This document shows, piece after piece, positions 21,342 to 30,352 of a DNA stretch of 64,000 bases. The notes below the pieces were generated by a model, which was not told where the DNA came from, did not search any database, and was given only the letters and a program-made list of their open reading frames with translations. Numbering within the stretch: position 1 is the stretch's first letter; the number at the start of each line of letters is the position of its first letter. The stretch is from Photobacterium sp. CCB-ST2H9. Lineage in GTDB: Bacteria > Pseudomonadota > Gammaproteobacteria > Enterobacterales > Vibrionaceae. Made by a program: the position numbers and the translations under genes. The stretch is taken from NCBI RefSeq assembly GCF_023151555.2, contig NZ_CP100425.1, positions 3,286,001 to 3,350,000 of the forward strand, written 5' to 3'.

Positions 21342-21650
21342 TTAAGAAGTTATTATCTGAGGTAAGATTCCTATACCAAGCTGCTCTTTTGTTGAAGGAG
21401 ACAACTCGTTGATTCTGTAATAAATCCAGTCAACCAGTTTCTCACCATCCATCACGGAAACGTTCTCATGTTTAGCAAGCTCTAAAAAGTATCATCTGAC
21501 ACCACAGCTGTAGTAAAAAGCCATTTATCAACATGCTCATCTTCTTCGATAGCAGCAAGTTGGCAAATCCCCCAACCACTAGTTTCCCCTCGATAATGTT
21601 TAACTTGAATGAACAGAAGTGGCACCCGATTTTCGGACATGACTTTAAGT
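21342..21650 (-). pseudogene. Fragment of an Mrr-like restriction endonuclease, frameshifted
   Basis: Reading the minus strand gives VPLLFIQVKHYRGETSGWG, then ICQLAAIEEDEHVDKWLFTT and AVVSDDTF, then a stop. Shifting frame at the T-rich run near 21486-21491 continues as ELAKHENVSVMDGEKLVDW, ending at a stop at 21342-21344. The QVKHYRG core, the SDD block and the closing 'DGEKLVDWI' resemble the catalytic half of Mrr_cat restriction enzymes. The 5' part is missing and is replaced by the IS3-type fragment. The assignment rests on motif resemblance only; the frameshift and truncation are seen directly. Confidence 0.5.
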
Positions 21651-21693
21651 GATTGATCTGTTTTTCTAGTACCCAGAAATACTTGAACAGATT

Positions 21694-21849
21694 ATGACTA
21701 GAAAACGTAGAAACCACTCTCCCGAATTTAAAGCTAAGGTGGCATTGGCTGCCGCTAAAGGTGATAAAACTGTCGCTGAGTTACCACAGAAGTACAACCT
21801 GCACCCTAACCAGGTATCAATATGGAAGAAAGAGCTGCTTGATCAATAG
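21694..21849 (+). mobile_element. IS3-family OrfA stub (truncated transposase)
   Basis: A 51-codon frame translates MTRKRRNHSPEFKAKVALAA, then KGDKTVAELPQKYNLHPNQ and VSIWKKELLDQ, then stop. This is the helix-turn-helix N-terminus of IS3-group OrfA proteins, normally about 90-100 residues and followed by the OrfB integrase, neither of which is present. Its last bases overlap the 3' end of the convergent peptidase gene. It marks past transposition at the island's left side. Confidence 0.8.
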
Positions 21850-23942
21850 GACTGAGAGGAAACCCAGATAAAGAAACTGATAATATCAAGGTATTTTGAA
21901 TTAGCTTCTTCATAAGTGCTTGAGTTATGACCAGAATTTTTGTCCGCCAAAACCAGAACCGGAGTTTTCCATTTTTTACTAGTGTCCTCGAGACGTGCAG
22001 CGAACTTAGCTGTCTGCCAGGGTGAAACGCGTTCATCTTTTAAACCGACAGTCAGGAGAACAGGCGGATATTTCACACCATCTTTAAGATGGCGATAGGC
22101 GTCAATTTTCTCCAGATCGGACTTTCCTTGAGCGGTAAAAGGTGAGCCAAACTCTTTAAAATTCATCGGGCCGATAGGTATTTTATCCAGCTGACTGGTG
22201 TTGAGCATGCCCACATCAATAGCCGCCGCAGAAAAAAGTTCTGGCCGCTTTGTCATCGCCATTCCAATGACTATACCTCCAGCACTTTCACCGCTTATAA
22301 CAAGTTTTGATGGGTTAGTGTATTTTTTATCAACCAAATATTCAGCACAGCTAATAAAATCTGTAATTGAATTTTCTTTGTTCGATGCTCTTCCCTCTTC
22401 ATGCCAAGACGGGCCGAGCTCCCCTCCCCCGCGGACATGAGCAATGGCTATTGCACCTCCATGTTCAAGCCAGATTAGCAGAGAAGGATAAAAGTGTGGA
22501 AATGAGCTTACACCATACGCTCCGTAAGCACTTAACCAAGTAAGGGTAGAACCATCCATATCGATTCCCTTACGATGGATAATCGTCAGTGGCACCTTTA
22601 CATGGTCTTTTGAACTTACCCATTGTTCTTCGACTTCGAAATTTGATAAGTGAAATGGTACAGGTGTTATCAAACCCGTATCAGTAACGGTGTCGTCATG
22701 GGGATTATAGTTAAATATAGCAGGAGGCTGTAACCAGCCTTGTAGAGTAAATAGTATTTCTGACCGAACACTACTGGAAAAAACAGCAGTAACTTCTCCA
22801 TCAAATGGTTTTGGTATATTAATAATCTGTCTGAAATCAGCAAAAGGAATACGTACAAATTCTCGCTTACCGGAATCATGATAAGCAATATATAGGGAGT
22901 CACGACTGGTAGTTAGACCTGTTAGTTCTCCATCAGACCATTCAATGATTTTTTTACGTTCTGATTCTGGTCGATCAAGATCCATGCGATAAATATCATA
23001 GCCTGAGGTTGAATTATACTTGGCCAAATAAATCCACTTTCCAGAAAAAATGAAGCTAGAAATTTTTTCTTTTTTATCTATAATTTTAGACCAGTTTAAT
23101 ACCTTATTTTTCACAAGATTCCGTTTGGCTAAATAGAGTGAACCGCTATAACCACTTATTGAGGATGAAACATTCACAATTAAATATTCTGAATCAACTG
23201 ATGAATATAAGTTGACACTTTCACAATCATCTTCATTCAACCCATCAATATTCTTTGCATCATATACGACGGTATCATCTTCGTCTCCAATGTTATGGAG
23301 ATATATTTTTCCGCAAACTTTTAGTCCTTTAGTTCCAGGATCATCGTGTTTACTATAGTAGAATGACTTGTTATCTGAATCCCATACTACATTTGGATAT
23401 CTAACCTGAGGTATATTGTCCTTTAAAGTCAAGCCATTCGATACATTTATTATATTTATTTCAGTATTTTCATAACCATTAATCGATAACCCATAAGCAA
23501 CATAGTTACCATCATGTGATGGGGAAAAAAATTTTATTCCATAACCAGGGGGTGGATCAACAATCACTTTTTCTTGCTCATTTTCTTGTTTTACAAATAG
23601 CCGTTGGTAAGGGAATTGGACAGTTGAACGTAAATAAAAACGATTTTTTCCTGCATTATATATATTTGATATTGTAGGGCCAACATTAACCAGAGTATTT
23701 AAACTTTTCTCTAGTGAATCTCTCCATGGTAAAGAGTTGAGAACATTTCTTGAATAATTTGACTGATTAGTAAGCCACTGAGTTGTACGTTCTGTATCGG
23801 TTTCCATCCAACGGTAGTGATCCACGTCATCCTCACGTATAAACAAAACATGAATGCAAAAAATGCAGACAACAAAAAATACCACCATTATAAATAACTT
23901 TGTCAACGAACATTTCAACATTAAGGGTATTTTGCTATTCAT
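21843..23942 (-). CDS. Membrane-anchored S9 prolyl-oligopeptidase-like peptidase
   Basis: 699 residues. One N-terminal membrane segment (about 12-34) probably anchors it with the enzyme outside the cytoplasm. A beta-propeller-like region follows, then the C-terminal alpha/beta hydrolase with AYGAYGVSSFPHFYPSLLIW and HVRGGGELGPSWHEEG. The triad is intact: Ser553 in GESAGG, Asp636 in DERVSP, His672 in SGHNSS. It lies 35 bp after the exporter gene on the same strand and is probably in the peptide operon. It could mature or destroy the exported peptides, or be unrelated to them. Codon use and composition are AT-rich. The 3' end overlaps the IS3 fragment by 7 bp on the opposite strand. Confidence 0.82.
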   Translation of the reverse strand: MNSKIPLMLKCSLTKLFIMVVFFVVCIFCIHVLFIREDDVDHYRWMETDTERTTQWLTNQSNYSRNVLNSLPWRDSLEKSLNTLVNVGPTISNIYNAGKNRFYLRSTVQFPYQRLFVKQENEQEKVIVDPPPGYGIKFFSPSHDGNYVAYGLSINGYENTEINIINVSNGLTLKDNIPQVRYPNVVWDSDNKSFYYSKHDDPGTKGLKVCGKIYLHNIGDEDDTVVYDAKNIDGLNEDDCESVNLYSSVDSEYLIVNVSSSISGYSGSLYLAKRNLVKNKVLNWSKIIDKKEKISSFIFSGKWIYLAKYNSTSGYDIYRMDLDRPESERKKIIEWSDGELTGLTTSRDSLYIAYHDSGKREFVRIPFADFRQIINIPKPFDGEVTAVFSSSVRSEILFTLQGWLQPPAIFNYNPHDDTVTDTGLITPVPFHLSNFEVEEQWVSSKDHVKVPLTIIHRKGIDMDGSTLTWLSAYGAYGVSSFPHFYPSLLIWLEHGGAIAIAHVRGGGELGPSWHEEGRASNKENSITDFISCAEYLVDKKYTNPSKLVISGESAGGIVIGMAMTKRPELFSAAAIDVGMLNTSQLDKIPIGPMNFKEFGSPFTAQGKSDLEKIDAYRHLKDGVKYPPVLLTVGLKDERVSPWQTAKFAARLEDTSKKWKTPVLVLADKNSGHNSSTYEEANSKYLDIISFFIWVSSQSY

Positions 23943-23977
23943 TCAGAAACCCATATAAAGATAATACTCAGTAATTG

Positions 23978-26089
23978 CTAATTAGATAAGGCCGTTAATG
24001 AAATAACTCTATCAACTGAAGCAATAGTCGTTTCCCTATGCGCTATAATGATTCTGGTAATATTTAGCTGCCTGATTGCCTTATTGATATAAGTTTCACT
24101 ATCATGATCTAATGCACTCGTAGCTTCATCCATAAACAAAACTCCCGGTCTTCGGTAAAGTGCACGAGCGATAAAAATACGCTGCTTCTGACCACCAGAT
24201 AAACCTTCACCCAATTCACCAATCAGAGTATCGTACCCCATCGGCATCTTCATGATGACGTCATGGATATAACTAGCTCTGGCGCATTCTTCCAACCACT
24301 CCTGCTCAACTGACTCATCAAAACCACAAATATTATCTCGAATCGATCCCGAGAATAACTTGTCGTCTTGCATTACGCAGCCAATTATTTTCCGATAGTT
24401 ATTTAACCCCATCTGTTGAATATCATGATCATCTACCATTACTTTTCCTGATTGTGGTTCAATTAGCCCACAAAGAACTTTCATTAGGGTGGTTTTCCCG
24501 GATCCTGAAGGTCCTGTAATGGCGACACTTTCTCCCGCTGAAACATAGAGAGACAATTCTCGAAAAATATCAGAAGAATAACTATCGTATCGGTAGCTAA
24601 GTGCATATGTTTTTAATGATACCGGCTTCATTGTGCTAACGAATAATATATCATTTTTCTTCTTTTCTTGCGGATTAAGTGCTATATCTGCAATTCGTTC
24701 GTTATGAAGATTCATCATTCGCAATCGCAAAAGGAAATTCGTTAATGAAAACATTCTGTTTGAAAATTGTTCTCTAAAAACACCGAAAGCAACGAACATC
24801 CCGATCGTCATTTGATTGTCAATAACGAGCCGTGTTCCTAACCATAAAATAACTATTTGGTCGAAGGCACCAATAAATGCATTTACTCCACCAAAAAGTA
24901 AATCCATCTTATTTATTTTTATATCGGTATTAATAGTATCAATTTCCAAATTCAACCAATGAATAGCTCTTCGATCACTTATCCCCTGCATCTTAATGGT
25001 AGCAATACCATATAATGTTTCCATGAAATACGAACGGGTTCGCGCATCCCGAACTAACCACTCTTCCGACATCTCTCGGTACATACGGTAGGTCAATAGC
25101 CTTACGAGAACATATAGAGAGGTAAATCCCAAGACAACTGTTGTAAGCCAGCCTCCATAAAGAAGCATCATCACAAGAACGCCAATCACCATTGTTCCAT
25201 CTATCAAAGCACCAATCACACTGTTCGTAAATGTTTCACGTAGTGTATTCAATGAACCGAATCGAGATTGGATATCGCCTAACCTCCTACGTTCAAAATA
25301 ACTTAAAGGCAGGCGCATCAAATGATTGAATAGCCCTGCTTGCCACTGGACGTTGATCAATGTCGCCATAACCATCGAAGACCAGGAACGCACGGCACTT
25401 AACGCTGAGCGCAACAAAGTGAAAAGTAAAAGCCCGACGCATATAAGAGTCAATAAGCCAACATCATCAGCAGGAATAGCATGATCCATCACTAGTTGGG
25501 TAGCTATTGGTATCAGCAGATTTATAGACTCAACAATGAGTGAAAGGCAAAATATTTTGCCTAAAGTTTTCTTAAGACCATGCACCCTACCCATCAGAGC
25601 ACTTAGGTTGAAATGATTCTGTACTTTTTCAGATTTAAAGGTACTACTTGGCCAAACTTCTAGCGCTACTCCTGTAAAATACTGTGACATTTCTTCTAGT
25701 TTAACAGTTCGTCGACCTCGAGCAGGATCATGAAGTATTGCACGATTTTGTTTGACACTCACGAGCACGACAAAATGATTAAAATCCCAGTGTAATATGC
25801 ATGGGATCTTCAAAGCGCTAAGCTCATTCAGTTCAAGAGTCAGAGCGCGTGAAGCGAGCCCCAACTGGTCAGCAATATTATTAAGACCCGACAGCGTTGT
25901 TCCACGTGTGGACAGATTGAATTGCTGGCGTAATGAGAAGAGATCTATTTGTTTATCATAATGACCACATATCATCGCCAAACAGGCCAACCCACATTCA
26001 GTGGACTCTATTTGGTGTACAACAGGAACGCGGCTGCACAAGTGAAGATCCAACCTATTGATGAGTTTTTTAAAAGGAAGCCTACTCAT
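23978..26089 (-). CDS. Peptidase-containing ABC exporter (C39 bacteriocin-type)
   Basis: 703 residues. The N-terminal C39 peptidase has catalytic Cys32 (ECGLAC), His105 (NHFVVL) and Asp121 (HDPARG), with oxyanion Gln26. It should cut double-glycine leaders. An exporter membrane domain (about 165-450) follows, with [14 protein letters not shown]. The ATPase has Walker [10 protein letters not shown], signature LSGGQKQR and Walker [13 protein letters not shown]. The closest known type is CvaB of colicin V export. It overlaps the adaptor gene by 8 bp. Two double-glycine peptides are encoded upstream in the same operon, so they are the likely substrates. Confidence 0.93.
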   Translation of the reverse strand: MSRLPFKKLINRLDLHLCSRVPVVHQIESTECGLACLAMICGHYDKQIDLFSLRQQFNLSTRGTTLSGLNNIADQLGLASRALTLELNELSALKIPCILHWDFNHFVVLVSVKQNRAILHDPARGRRTVKLEEMSQYFTGVALEVWPSSTFKSEKVQNHFNLSALMGRVHGLKKTLGKIFCLSLIVESINLLIPIATQLVMDHAIPADDVGLLTLICVGLLLFTLLRSALSAVRSWSSMVMATLINVQWQAGLFNHLMRLPLSYFERRRLGDIQSRFGSLNTLRETFTNSVIGALIDGTMVIGVLVMMLLYGGWLTTVVLGFTSLYVLVRLLTYRMYREMSEEWLVRDARTRSYFMETLYGIATIKMQGISDRRAIHWLNLEIDTINTDIKINKMDLLFGGVNAFIGAFDQIVILWLGTRLVIDNQMTIGMFVAFGVFREQFSNRMFSLTNFLLRLRMMNLHNERIADIALNPQEKKKNDILFVSTMKPVSLKTYALSYRYDSYSSDIFRELSLYVSAGESVAITGPSGSGKTTLMKVLCGLIEPQSGKVMVDDHDIQQMGLNNYRKIIGCVMQDDKLFSGSIRDNICGFDESVEQEWLEECARASYIHDVIMKMPMGYDTLIGELGEGLSGGQKQRIFIARALYRRPGVLFMDEATSALDHDSETYINKAIRQLNITRIIIAHRETTIASVDRVISLTALSN

Positions 26090-27353
26090 TTATGGGCCCT
26101 CTAGCGCTATTTTTCATATCGTAGAATGGCGAAAACATCCATTGATATATTTTCCTTTTTTCTAAAAACAATGTGCTCTCTGCTTTCATTCCATTTTCCA
26201 AGCTCAATTGCTTACCACCGTAAGAAATAACGTGTTTTTCTGGTCTTATAGTCACTTTGTAGTAAGGAATAGCGGCGGATACATCTTTTGGAGAGCCTCG
26301 GTATGTCATCATTTCTTGGGGAGATGCGGGTGTTCTTGATATAAGAGTAACCGTTCCACTGAATTGACCGAACTTCTCAGCAGGAAAAGCTTCATAGCGA
26401 ATATTGACTCTATCTCCAATATCAAGGTATGGAGCGGCTTCGTTTGGCACCCAAATGATAAGAGAGTAATGGTCAATCTTTTGGGGGATGAGTTGTAACA
26501 AACTATCACCTTTATTGACCATCTGTCCCACAGTAACACTAAGAGAGTCAACCCGACCATCTGCTAGTGCTCGAACAATAATTTCTTGGTCAACATCAAT
26601 ATTGATTAGCTCCTTTTGCAAATCATATCGCTGAAGTTCCAATTTATGTATTTGATTATCGAAATCAGCCGCCTGAATTTGAATTTGACTTTCTATGGTA
26701 GTAATTTGCAATGCATTTTGTTCACTTTGAGCAGATAAACCAAGCATATTATTCTGACGTTCATAATATAATGCCACTTGATTGGTCAATTGATCTTTTG
26801 TGATAAGTCCCATAGCCTGATAACGTCGATAATTATCCATATTGGCTTTCATGATTTGAATCCCATCTCTGGCTCGTTCAATGATATCGACTGAGTGTTT
26901 ATAAGCAGCCATATATTGCACTTTCTGCCTAGCCAACATGTTCAGTGTGTTTTTTTTATTTCCTTTTAATAAATCTATCATTTCGTTAATGCGCGTTAGT
27001 TGACTATCAATCTCATATCGCTGTTTATTACCAACCACACCACTACGTGTGCTTTTACTCACATCGATAAGGTAGATAGCATCACCTTTATTAAGAAGCT
27101 GCCCCTCCTTCACAAACTGCTTTGTAATAATCCCTTGAACACTGGAATAAACAGTAGATGAACGAGGATAAGTGGATATTTCACCGGTTACATTCATCCG
27201 TCTGGTATAACTGCAAGTTATGATCACAAATAGAAAAAAAACAATAAATAAAATAGTCAAACCTGCACTTATCCAAAAAGGGATGCCAGGAAGTAATATT
27301 ACCCGCCCACGCCACTTCATTTTCTGGTTATTAACCGCTTCTGGGCGATACAC
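26082..27353 (-). CDS. HlyD-family periplasmic adaptor (CvaA-like)
   Basis: 423 residues. One membrane segment (about 27-50) is followed by a barrel-sandwich lipoyl half ([20 protein letters not shown]), a long alpha-helical hairpin (about 120-250) and a second lipoyl half ([20 protein letters not shown]). It would link the C39 ABC exporter to an outer-membrane TolC, which is not encoded here. Overlaps the exporter gene by 8 bp. Typical of class II microcin export, where CvaA and CvaB act together. Confidence 0.9.
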   Translation of the reverse strand: MYRPEAVNNQKMKWRGRVILLPGIPFWISAGLTILFIVFFLFVIITCSYTRRMNVTGEISTYPRSSTVYSSVQGIITKQFVKEGQLLNKGDAIYLIDVSKSTRSGVVGNKQRYEIDSQLTRINEMIDLLKGNKKNTLNMLARQKVQYMAAYKHSVDIIERARDGIQIMKANMDNYRRYQAMGLITKDQLTNQVALYYERQNNMLGLSAQSEQNALQITTIESQIQIQAADFDNQIHKLELQRYDLQKELINIDVDQEIIVRALADGRVDSLSVTVGQMVNKGDSLLQLIPQKIDHYSLIIWVPNEAAPYLDIGDRVNIRYEAFPAEKFGQFSGTVTLISRTPASPQEMMTYRGSPKDVSAAIPYYKVTIRPEKHVISYGGKQLSLENGMKAESTLFLEKRKIYQWMFSPFYDMKNSARGPINE

Positions 27354-27423
27354 AGACTTATTCCCTTAGTAAACTCAAAAACCGAAAATTCATTGAGTGA
27401 CATCTTTCAATATTGCTCATGTG

Positions 27424-27451
27424 AATGTCGCTTGATTATTTAAGCGACATT
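27424..27451 (-). promoter_or_regulatory. Intercistronic hairpin between peptide 2 and adaptor gene
   Basis: Perfect inverted repeat AATGTCGCTT/AAGCGACATT with an 8-nt loop and no T-run. It could stabilise the peptide mRNA 3' end or partly end transcription, so that peptides are made in excess over the exporter. Inference. Confidence 0.5.
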
Positions 27452-27532
27452 ACACATCAATCGCATCGACATTAAACTTGTTTTCGGGGAATGCCTGACC
27501 AAGCTTTGGATACGAATGTTAACGACATATAC

Positions 27533-27802
27533 TTAACCATCTTTACCATCTTTACCATCATGTCCTCCCACACCACCTTTACCGCCTTTTCCTCCTTTAC
27601 CACCCGGACCACCATTTCCACCATCACCGCCATTGCCTCCAGGTCCTCCATTGCCTCCGTTCCCACCGTTGCCAGACCCACATGTTCCGCCGTCACCACC
27701 TCTACCACCATTTCCTCCTACTCCACCATCACCACCTCTACCACCATCACATTGCGAGCCTCCGGCAATAAGTTGAATTTCAGAATCTAATAATTCACGC
27801 AT
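27533..27802 (-). CDS. Glycine-rich double-glycine-leader peptide, second in operon
   Basis: 89 residues. The leader MRELLDSEIQLIAGG matches the class II microcin type cut by C39 peptidases. The predicted 74-residue core is built almost wholly of XGG triplets (X = D, R, V, N, P, K), with Cys18 and Cys41 bracketing seven triplets plus Thr; the C-terminus is KDG repeats. AGGAG lies seven bases before the ATG. The core may fold as polyglycine-II helices joined by a disulfide; a role as bacteriocin, ice-binding or adhesive peptide is unproven. The opposite strand is open but gives Thr/Ser repeats, a shadow. No immunity gene was recognised nearby. Confidence 0.85.
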   Translation of the reverse strand: MRELLDSEIQLIAGGSQCDGGRGGDGGVGGNGGRGGDGGTCGSGNGGNGGNGGPGGNGGDGGNGGPGGKGGKGGKGGVGGHDGKDGKDG

Positions 27803-27833
27803 ATTTTCTCCTAGGTTATGAAGTAAATCGTTT

Positions 27834-27870
27834 ATAACGACCCACCTTATTAATAGTGGTAGGTCGTTAT
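27834..27870 (-). promoter_or_regulatory. Intercistronic hairpin between the two peptide genes
   Basis: Inverted repeat with a 13-bp stem and one mismatch (ATAACGACCCACC against GGTAGGTCGTTAT). No T-run follows on the minus strand, so mRNA stabilisation or partial attenuation is more likely than full termination. Confidence 0.5.
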
Positions 27871-27882
27871 TTAACTCTCTAG

Positions 27883-28110
27883 TTAATGTTTAGAACCACC
27901 ATTGCCATTGTTACCGCCACCACAACTACCGCCGTTACCACCATTACCACCATTACCGCCATTACCGCCGTTACCGCCGTTACCTCCATTGCACTGACCG
28001 CCGTTACCGCCGCTATTCCCATTACCATTACCACTACCATTACCGTTGCCATTACCGGAGCCAAACCCGCCAGCCACACTAACCATTTCGATTGAGTTTA
28101 ATTCACGCAT
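27883..28110 (-). CDS. Glycine-rich double-glycine-leader peptide, first in operon
   Basis: 75 residues. The leader MRELNSIEMVSVAGG is clearly related to that of its neighbour. The predicted 60-residue core has a GN/GS repeat stretch, then Cys40, seven NGG triplets, Ser62, Cys63 and a GGGNNGNGGSKH tail. The Cys-to-Cys spacing (22 residues, seven triplets plus Ser or Thr) is identical to the second peptide although the X residues differ. AAGGA lies nine bases before the ATG, and a promoter is visible upstream. The core has no proline, so a proline-specific peptidase would not obviously cut it. Confidence 0.85.
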   Translation of the reverse strand: MRELNSIEMVSVAGGFGSGNGNGNGSGNGNGNSGGNGGQCNGGNGGNGGNGGNGGNGGNGGSCGGGNNGNGGSKH

Positions 28111-28153
28111 TTAATTATCCTTACTTTACTTGTGGTTACTAAGAAACGAGGTG

Positions 28154-28181
28154 AGTATACTCTTAATTGCATATATTCAAA
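28154..28181 (-). promoter_or_regulatory. Predicted promoter of the glycine-rich peptide operon
   Basis: Minus strand: TTTGAA (28176-28181), a 16-bp spacer, then TATACT (28154-28159), about 43 bp before the first peptide ATG. The leader contains the ribosome-binding site AAGGA. Near-consensus sigma-70 elements; untested. Confidence 0.5.
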
Positions 28182-28560
28182 GTATTTTATTTTTTTTTTG
28201 AACATGAGAACCCCCTGCGCACTAACCGCATACAACTCAAAACCGCCAATCTAAAACCAACTTTTCGTCAACCCATCAAAATGATCCGTAACCACATAGC
28301 AGCCAAACCAGGAGCGCATAGCATCGTAAAGTCACCATGGTTCTTCCCACCCAAAGCCATTAGTAATACTGGCTTGTGACTTTGAAGTTACCGGAGTTTG
28401 TTGGACTGACTAGAATTCCCTTGCGCACAGAATCGACATGCGATGCACCATATATGGACCATGGGAAAGATTTTTAGACGGATAAAGGAAGTTTATTGGG
28501 GCGAGAAAAGTGCTGATAAAACTGAAAGAAAACTGAAGTAAGCTTCTGATTAGCCTAGAA
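28182..28560. other. Non-coding right side of the accessory island
   Basis: No convincing gene. A 30-codon minus-strand frame starting near 28362 (MALGGKNHGDFT...) and a 70-codon plus frame at 28167-28379 have no features I recognise. The stretch between the peptide promoter and the tRNA-Leu fragment may be remnant DNA from the island's acquisition. Confidence 0.4.
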
Positions 28561-28562
28561 AC

Positions 28563-28595
28563 AACAAAGCCCCGGCTTACGTCGAGGCTTTGTCA
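28563..28595 (-). terminator. Terminator downstream of epmA and the tRNA-Leu fragment
   Basis: Minus strand: ACAAAGCC pairs with GGCTTTGT around an imperfect, GC-rich inner part, followed by TGTTT. It resembles terminators that follow tRNA genes. Confidence 0.6.
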
Positions 28596-28604
28596 TATGA
28601 ATTA

Positions 28605-28664
28605 TGGTACCGATGGCGGACTTGAACCGCCACTCCCGAAGGAAACGGATTTTGAATCCGGCCG
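28605..28664 (-). tRNA. 3' fragment of tRNA-Leu(CAA), possible attachment-site relic
   Basis: Minus strand: anticodon arm with TTCAAAA (anticodon CAA at 28652-28654), a short variable arm with TTCG loop, T-arm GGCGG-TTCAAGT-CCGCC, and acceptor 3' strand ATCGGTA plus CCA. The 5' acceptor strand and D-arm are absent; upstream sequence is the epmA 3' end. An isolated tRNA 3' end beside an AT-rich accessory block fits an integration (att) remnant, with the intact gene expected elsewhere. Not a working tRNA. Confidence 0.65.
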
Positions 28665-28678
28665 GACCGCCGGAGGAA

Positions 28679-29650
28679 TTAAGCGATAGTGACCGGGAAA
28701 GCGGTCACCTGCGCAATATGCGTCTGGCCCAGCGTCAGCATGATCAGACGGTCGATACCCAGCGCCACACCGGCACAGTCCGGAAAACCAGCCTTCAGGG
28801 CGGCAACTAAGTGATGGTCGATCGGCTGGGCAGTCAACCCCATGCTCAGGCGCTTGGCATTATCAGATTCAAAACGAGTCAACTGCTCATCACCATCGGA
28901 CAGCTCGTGAAAGCCGTTCGCCAGTTCAATGCCCTGAAAATAAACCTCAAAGCGCTCAGCCACACGATGATCAGCCGGGCTGATCCGTGCCAGTGCGGCC
29001 TGCGAGGCCGGAAAATCATAGACAAAAGCCGGCACCTGCTGGCCGATCACCGGTTCGACGCCCATGCTGAACATCAGTTGCAGCAGAGTATCCCGATCGG
29101 TTTCATGAGCAGCAACATCGCCCAGATTCAGCGGCAGCGCCGCTTGTTTCAGCTCGTCCATCGATGCAGTCAGCGGACACACCTTCAGCACCCGTAAAAA
29201 CGCCTGCTGATAACTCATCCGTTCTGCCGCGCCACATGACAGCACCTGTTGCAGCAAAGCATCCATTTCATCCATCAGCGCATGATGGTCAAAGCCGGGG
29301 CGGTACCACTCCAGCATGGTAAATTCCGGATTATGGTAACGACCGGACTCTTCATTGCGGAATGACTTACAGATCTGATAAATCGGCCCGCTGCCCGCCG
29401 ACAGCAAACGTTTCATGTGAAACTCCGGACTGGTCATCAGATACAGAGTCTGGCCGTCGGCAAACCCCGGTCCGACAAACTCAGTCTGGAAGGTATGCAA
29501 GTGAATATCGGTGACGGTCGCCTGACTCATCGCCGGGGTATCCACTTCCAGTACGCCGCGTTCGGCAAAAAAATGTCGGATCGAAGCCAGGATCGCAGCC
29601 CGCTGGCGCAGGTTCGCCAGATCAGCCGTCGGTTGCCAGTGCATAGTCAT
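28679..29650 (-). CDS. epmA: EpmA, EF-P (R)-beta-lysine ligase
   Basis: 323-residue paralogue of the class II lysyl-tRNA synthetase catalytic core. It activates (R)-beta-lysine and attaches it to Lys34 of EF-P. Motif 2 ([20 protein letters not shown]) and motif 3 (GVALGIDRL) are present; the tRNA-binding domain is missing, as expected. ATG 29650 ([11 protein letters not shown]) matches the usual N-terminus; upstream starts including a TTG at 29692 look unlikely. Lies downstream of efp on the same strand, with a terminator between them. Confidence 0.93.
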   Translation of the reverse strand: MTMHWQPTADLANLRQRAAILASIRHFFAERGVLEVDTPAMSQATVTDIHLHTFQTEFVGPGFADGQTLYLMTSPEFHMKRLLSAGSGPIYQICKSFRNEESGRYHNPEFTMLEWYRPGFDHHALMDEMDALLQQVLSCGAAERMSYQQAFLRVLKVCPLTASMDELKQAALPLNLGDVAAHETDRDTLLQLMFSMGVEPVIGQQVPAFVYDFPASQAALARISPADHRVAERFEVYFQGIELANGFHELSDGDEQLTRFESDNAKRLSMGLTAQPIDHHLVAALKAGFPDCAGVALGIDRLIMLTLGQTHIAQVTAFPVTIA

Positions 29651-29710
29651 AGAAGAATCTTTTTTCATCTGAGTCGAAAGTTGCGAAGACAAAACGGGGA
29701 CATGAAAACA

Positions 29711-29735
29711 ACAAAGGCCGCATGATGCGGCCCTT
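29711..29735 (-). terminator. Rho-independent terminator after efp
   Basis: Minus strand: GGCCGCAT/ATGCGGCC stem followed by TTTGTTGTTTT, 18 bp after the efp stop. Read-through into epmA is possible. Confidence 0.75.
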
Positions 29736-29753
29736 GTCTGATCGCGCGGTGAA

Positions 29754-30320
29754 TTACTTCACGCGGCTGACGTACTCAGCAGAGCGGGTGTCAACTTTGA
29801 TCACTTCACCGATTTGGATGAACAGCGGTACACGAACCACTGCACCGGTAGACAGAGTGGCAGGCTTACCGCCGGTACCCTGCGTATCACCTTTCAGGCC
29901 CGGATCCGTTTCAACCACTTCCAGCTCAACAAAGTTTGGTGGCGTCACAGCGATTGGGTTACCATTCCACAGGGTCAGCGTACAGGTGTTGTTTTCAACC
30001 AGCCACTTCGCGTTATCACCCACTGCTTTCAGATCAGCTGCGATTTGTTCGAAGGTTTCATTGTTCATGAAGTGGTAGAATTCACCGTCGTTGTACAGGT
30101 AATCCAGATCCGTATCCACGACGTCTGCCGCTTCGACTGTGTCACCCGACTTGAAGGTTTTTTCCAGAACCTTGCCAGACAGCAGCTTACGGATTTTGAC
30201 TCGGTTGAATGCCTGGCCTTTGCCTGGCTTCACAAATTCGTTTTCGATAATGACACATGGTTCATTATCGAGCATAATTTTCATTCCGCCGCGGAATTCA
30301 TTCGTGCTGAAAGACGCCAT
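29754..30320 (-). CDS. efp: Elongation factor P
   Basis: 188-residue three-domain factor that rescues ribosomes stalled at polyproline. The modified lysine is Lys34 in the loop KPGKGQA. The C-terminal OB-fold signature [12 protein letters not shown] is intact. The start is divergent from epmB with a 32-bp gap, and epmA is downstream, so the protein and both lysylation enzymes are grouped. Confidence 0.97.
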   Translation of the reverse strand: MASFSTNEFRGGMKIMLDNEPCVIIENEFVKPGKGQAFNRVKIRKLLSGKVLEKTFKSGDTVEAADVVDTDLDYLYNDGEFYHFMNNETFEQIAADLKAVGDNAKWLVENNTCTLTLWNGNPIAVTPPNFVELEVVETDPGLKGDTQGTGGKPATLSTGAVVRVPLFIQIGEVIKVDTRSAEYVSRVK

Positions 30321-30352
30321 TTTTTTCCTCTTAACATCTTCGAGTTATTTTC

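Noticed and set aside
21472-21717. 81-codon minus-strand frame beside the IS3 stub
   Set aside because: A different frame over the Mrr-like remnant; the restriction-like residues lie in the other two frames.
27491-27790. Plus-strand Thr/Ser-rich frame and a minus-strand +1 frame over the glycine-rich peptide gene
   Set aside because: They are shadows of the XGG repeat; neither has a ribosome-binding site, leader or family feature, while the minus-strand Gly frame has both leader and AGGAG.
28182-28400. Possible Vibrio-repeat (attC/VCR) or integron-cassette remnant
   Set aside because: The reverse strand has a loose TTTGAGTT...TATGCG resemblance, but no proper GTTRRRY/RYYYAAC pair could be found.
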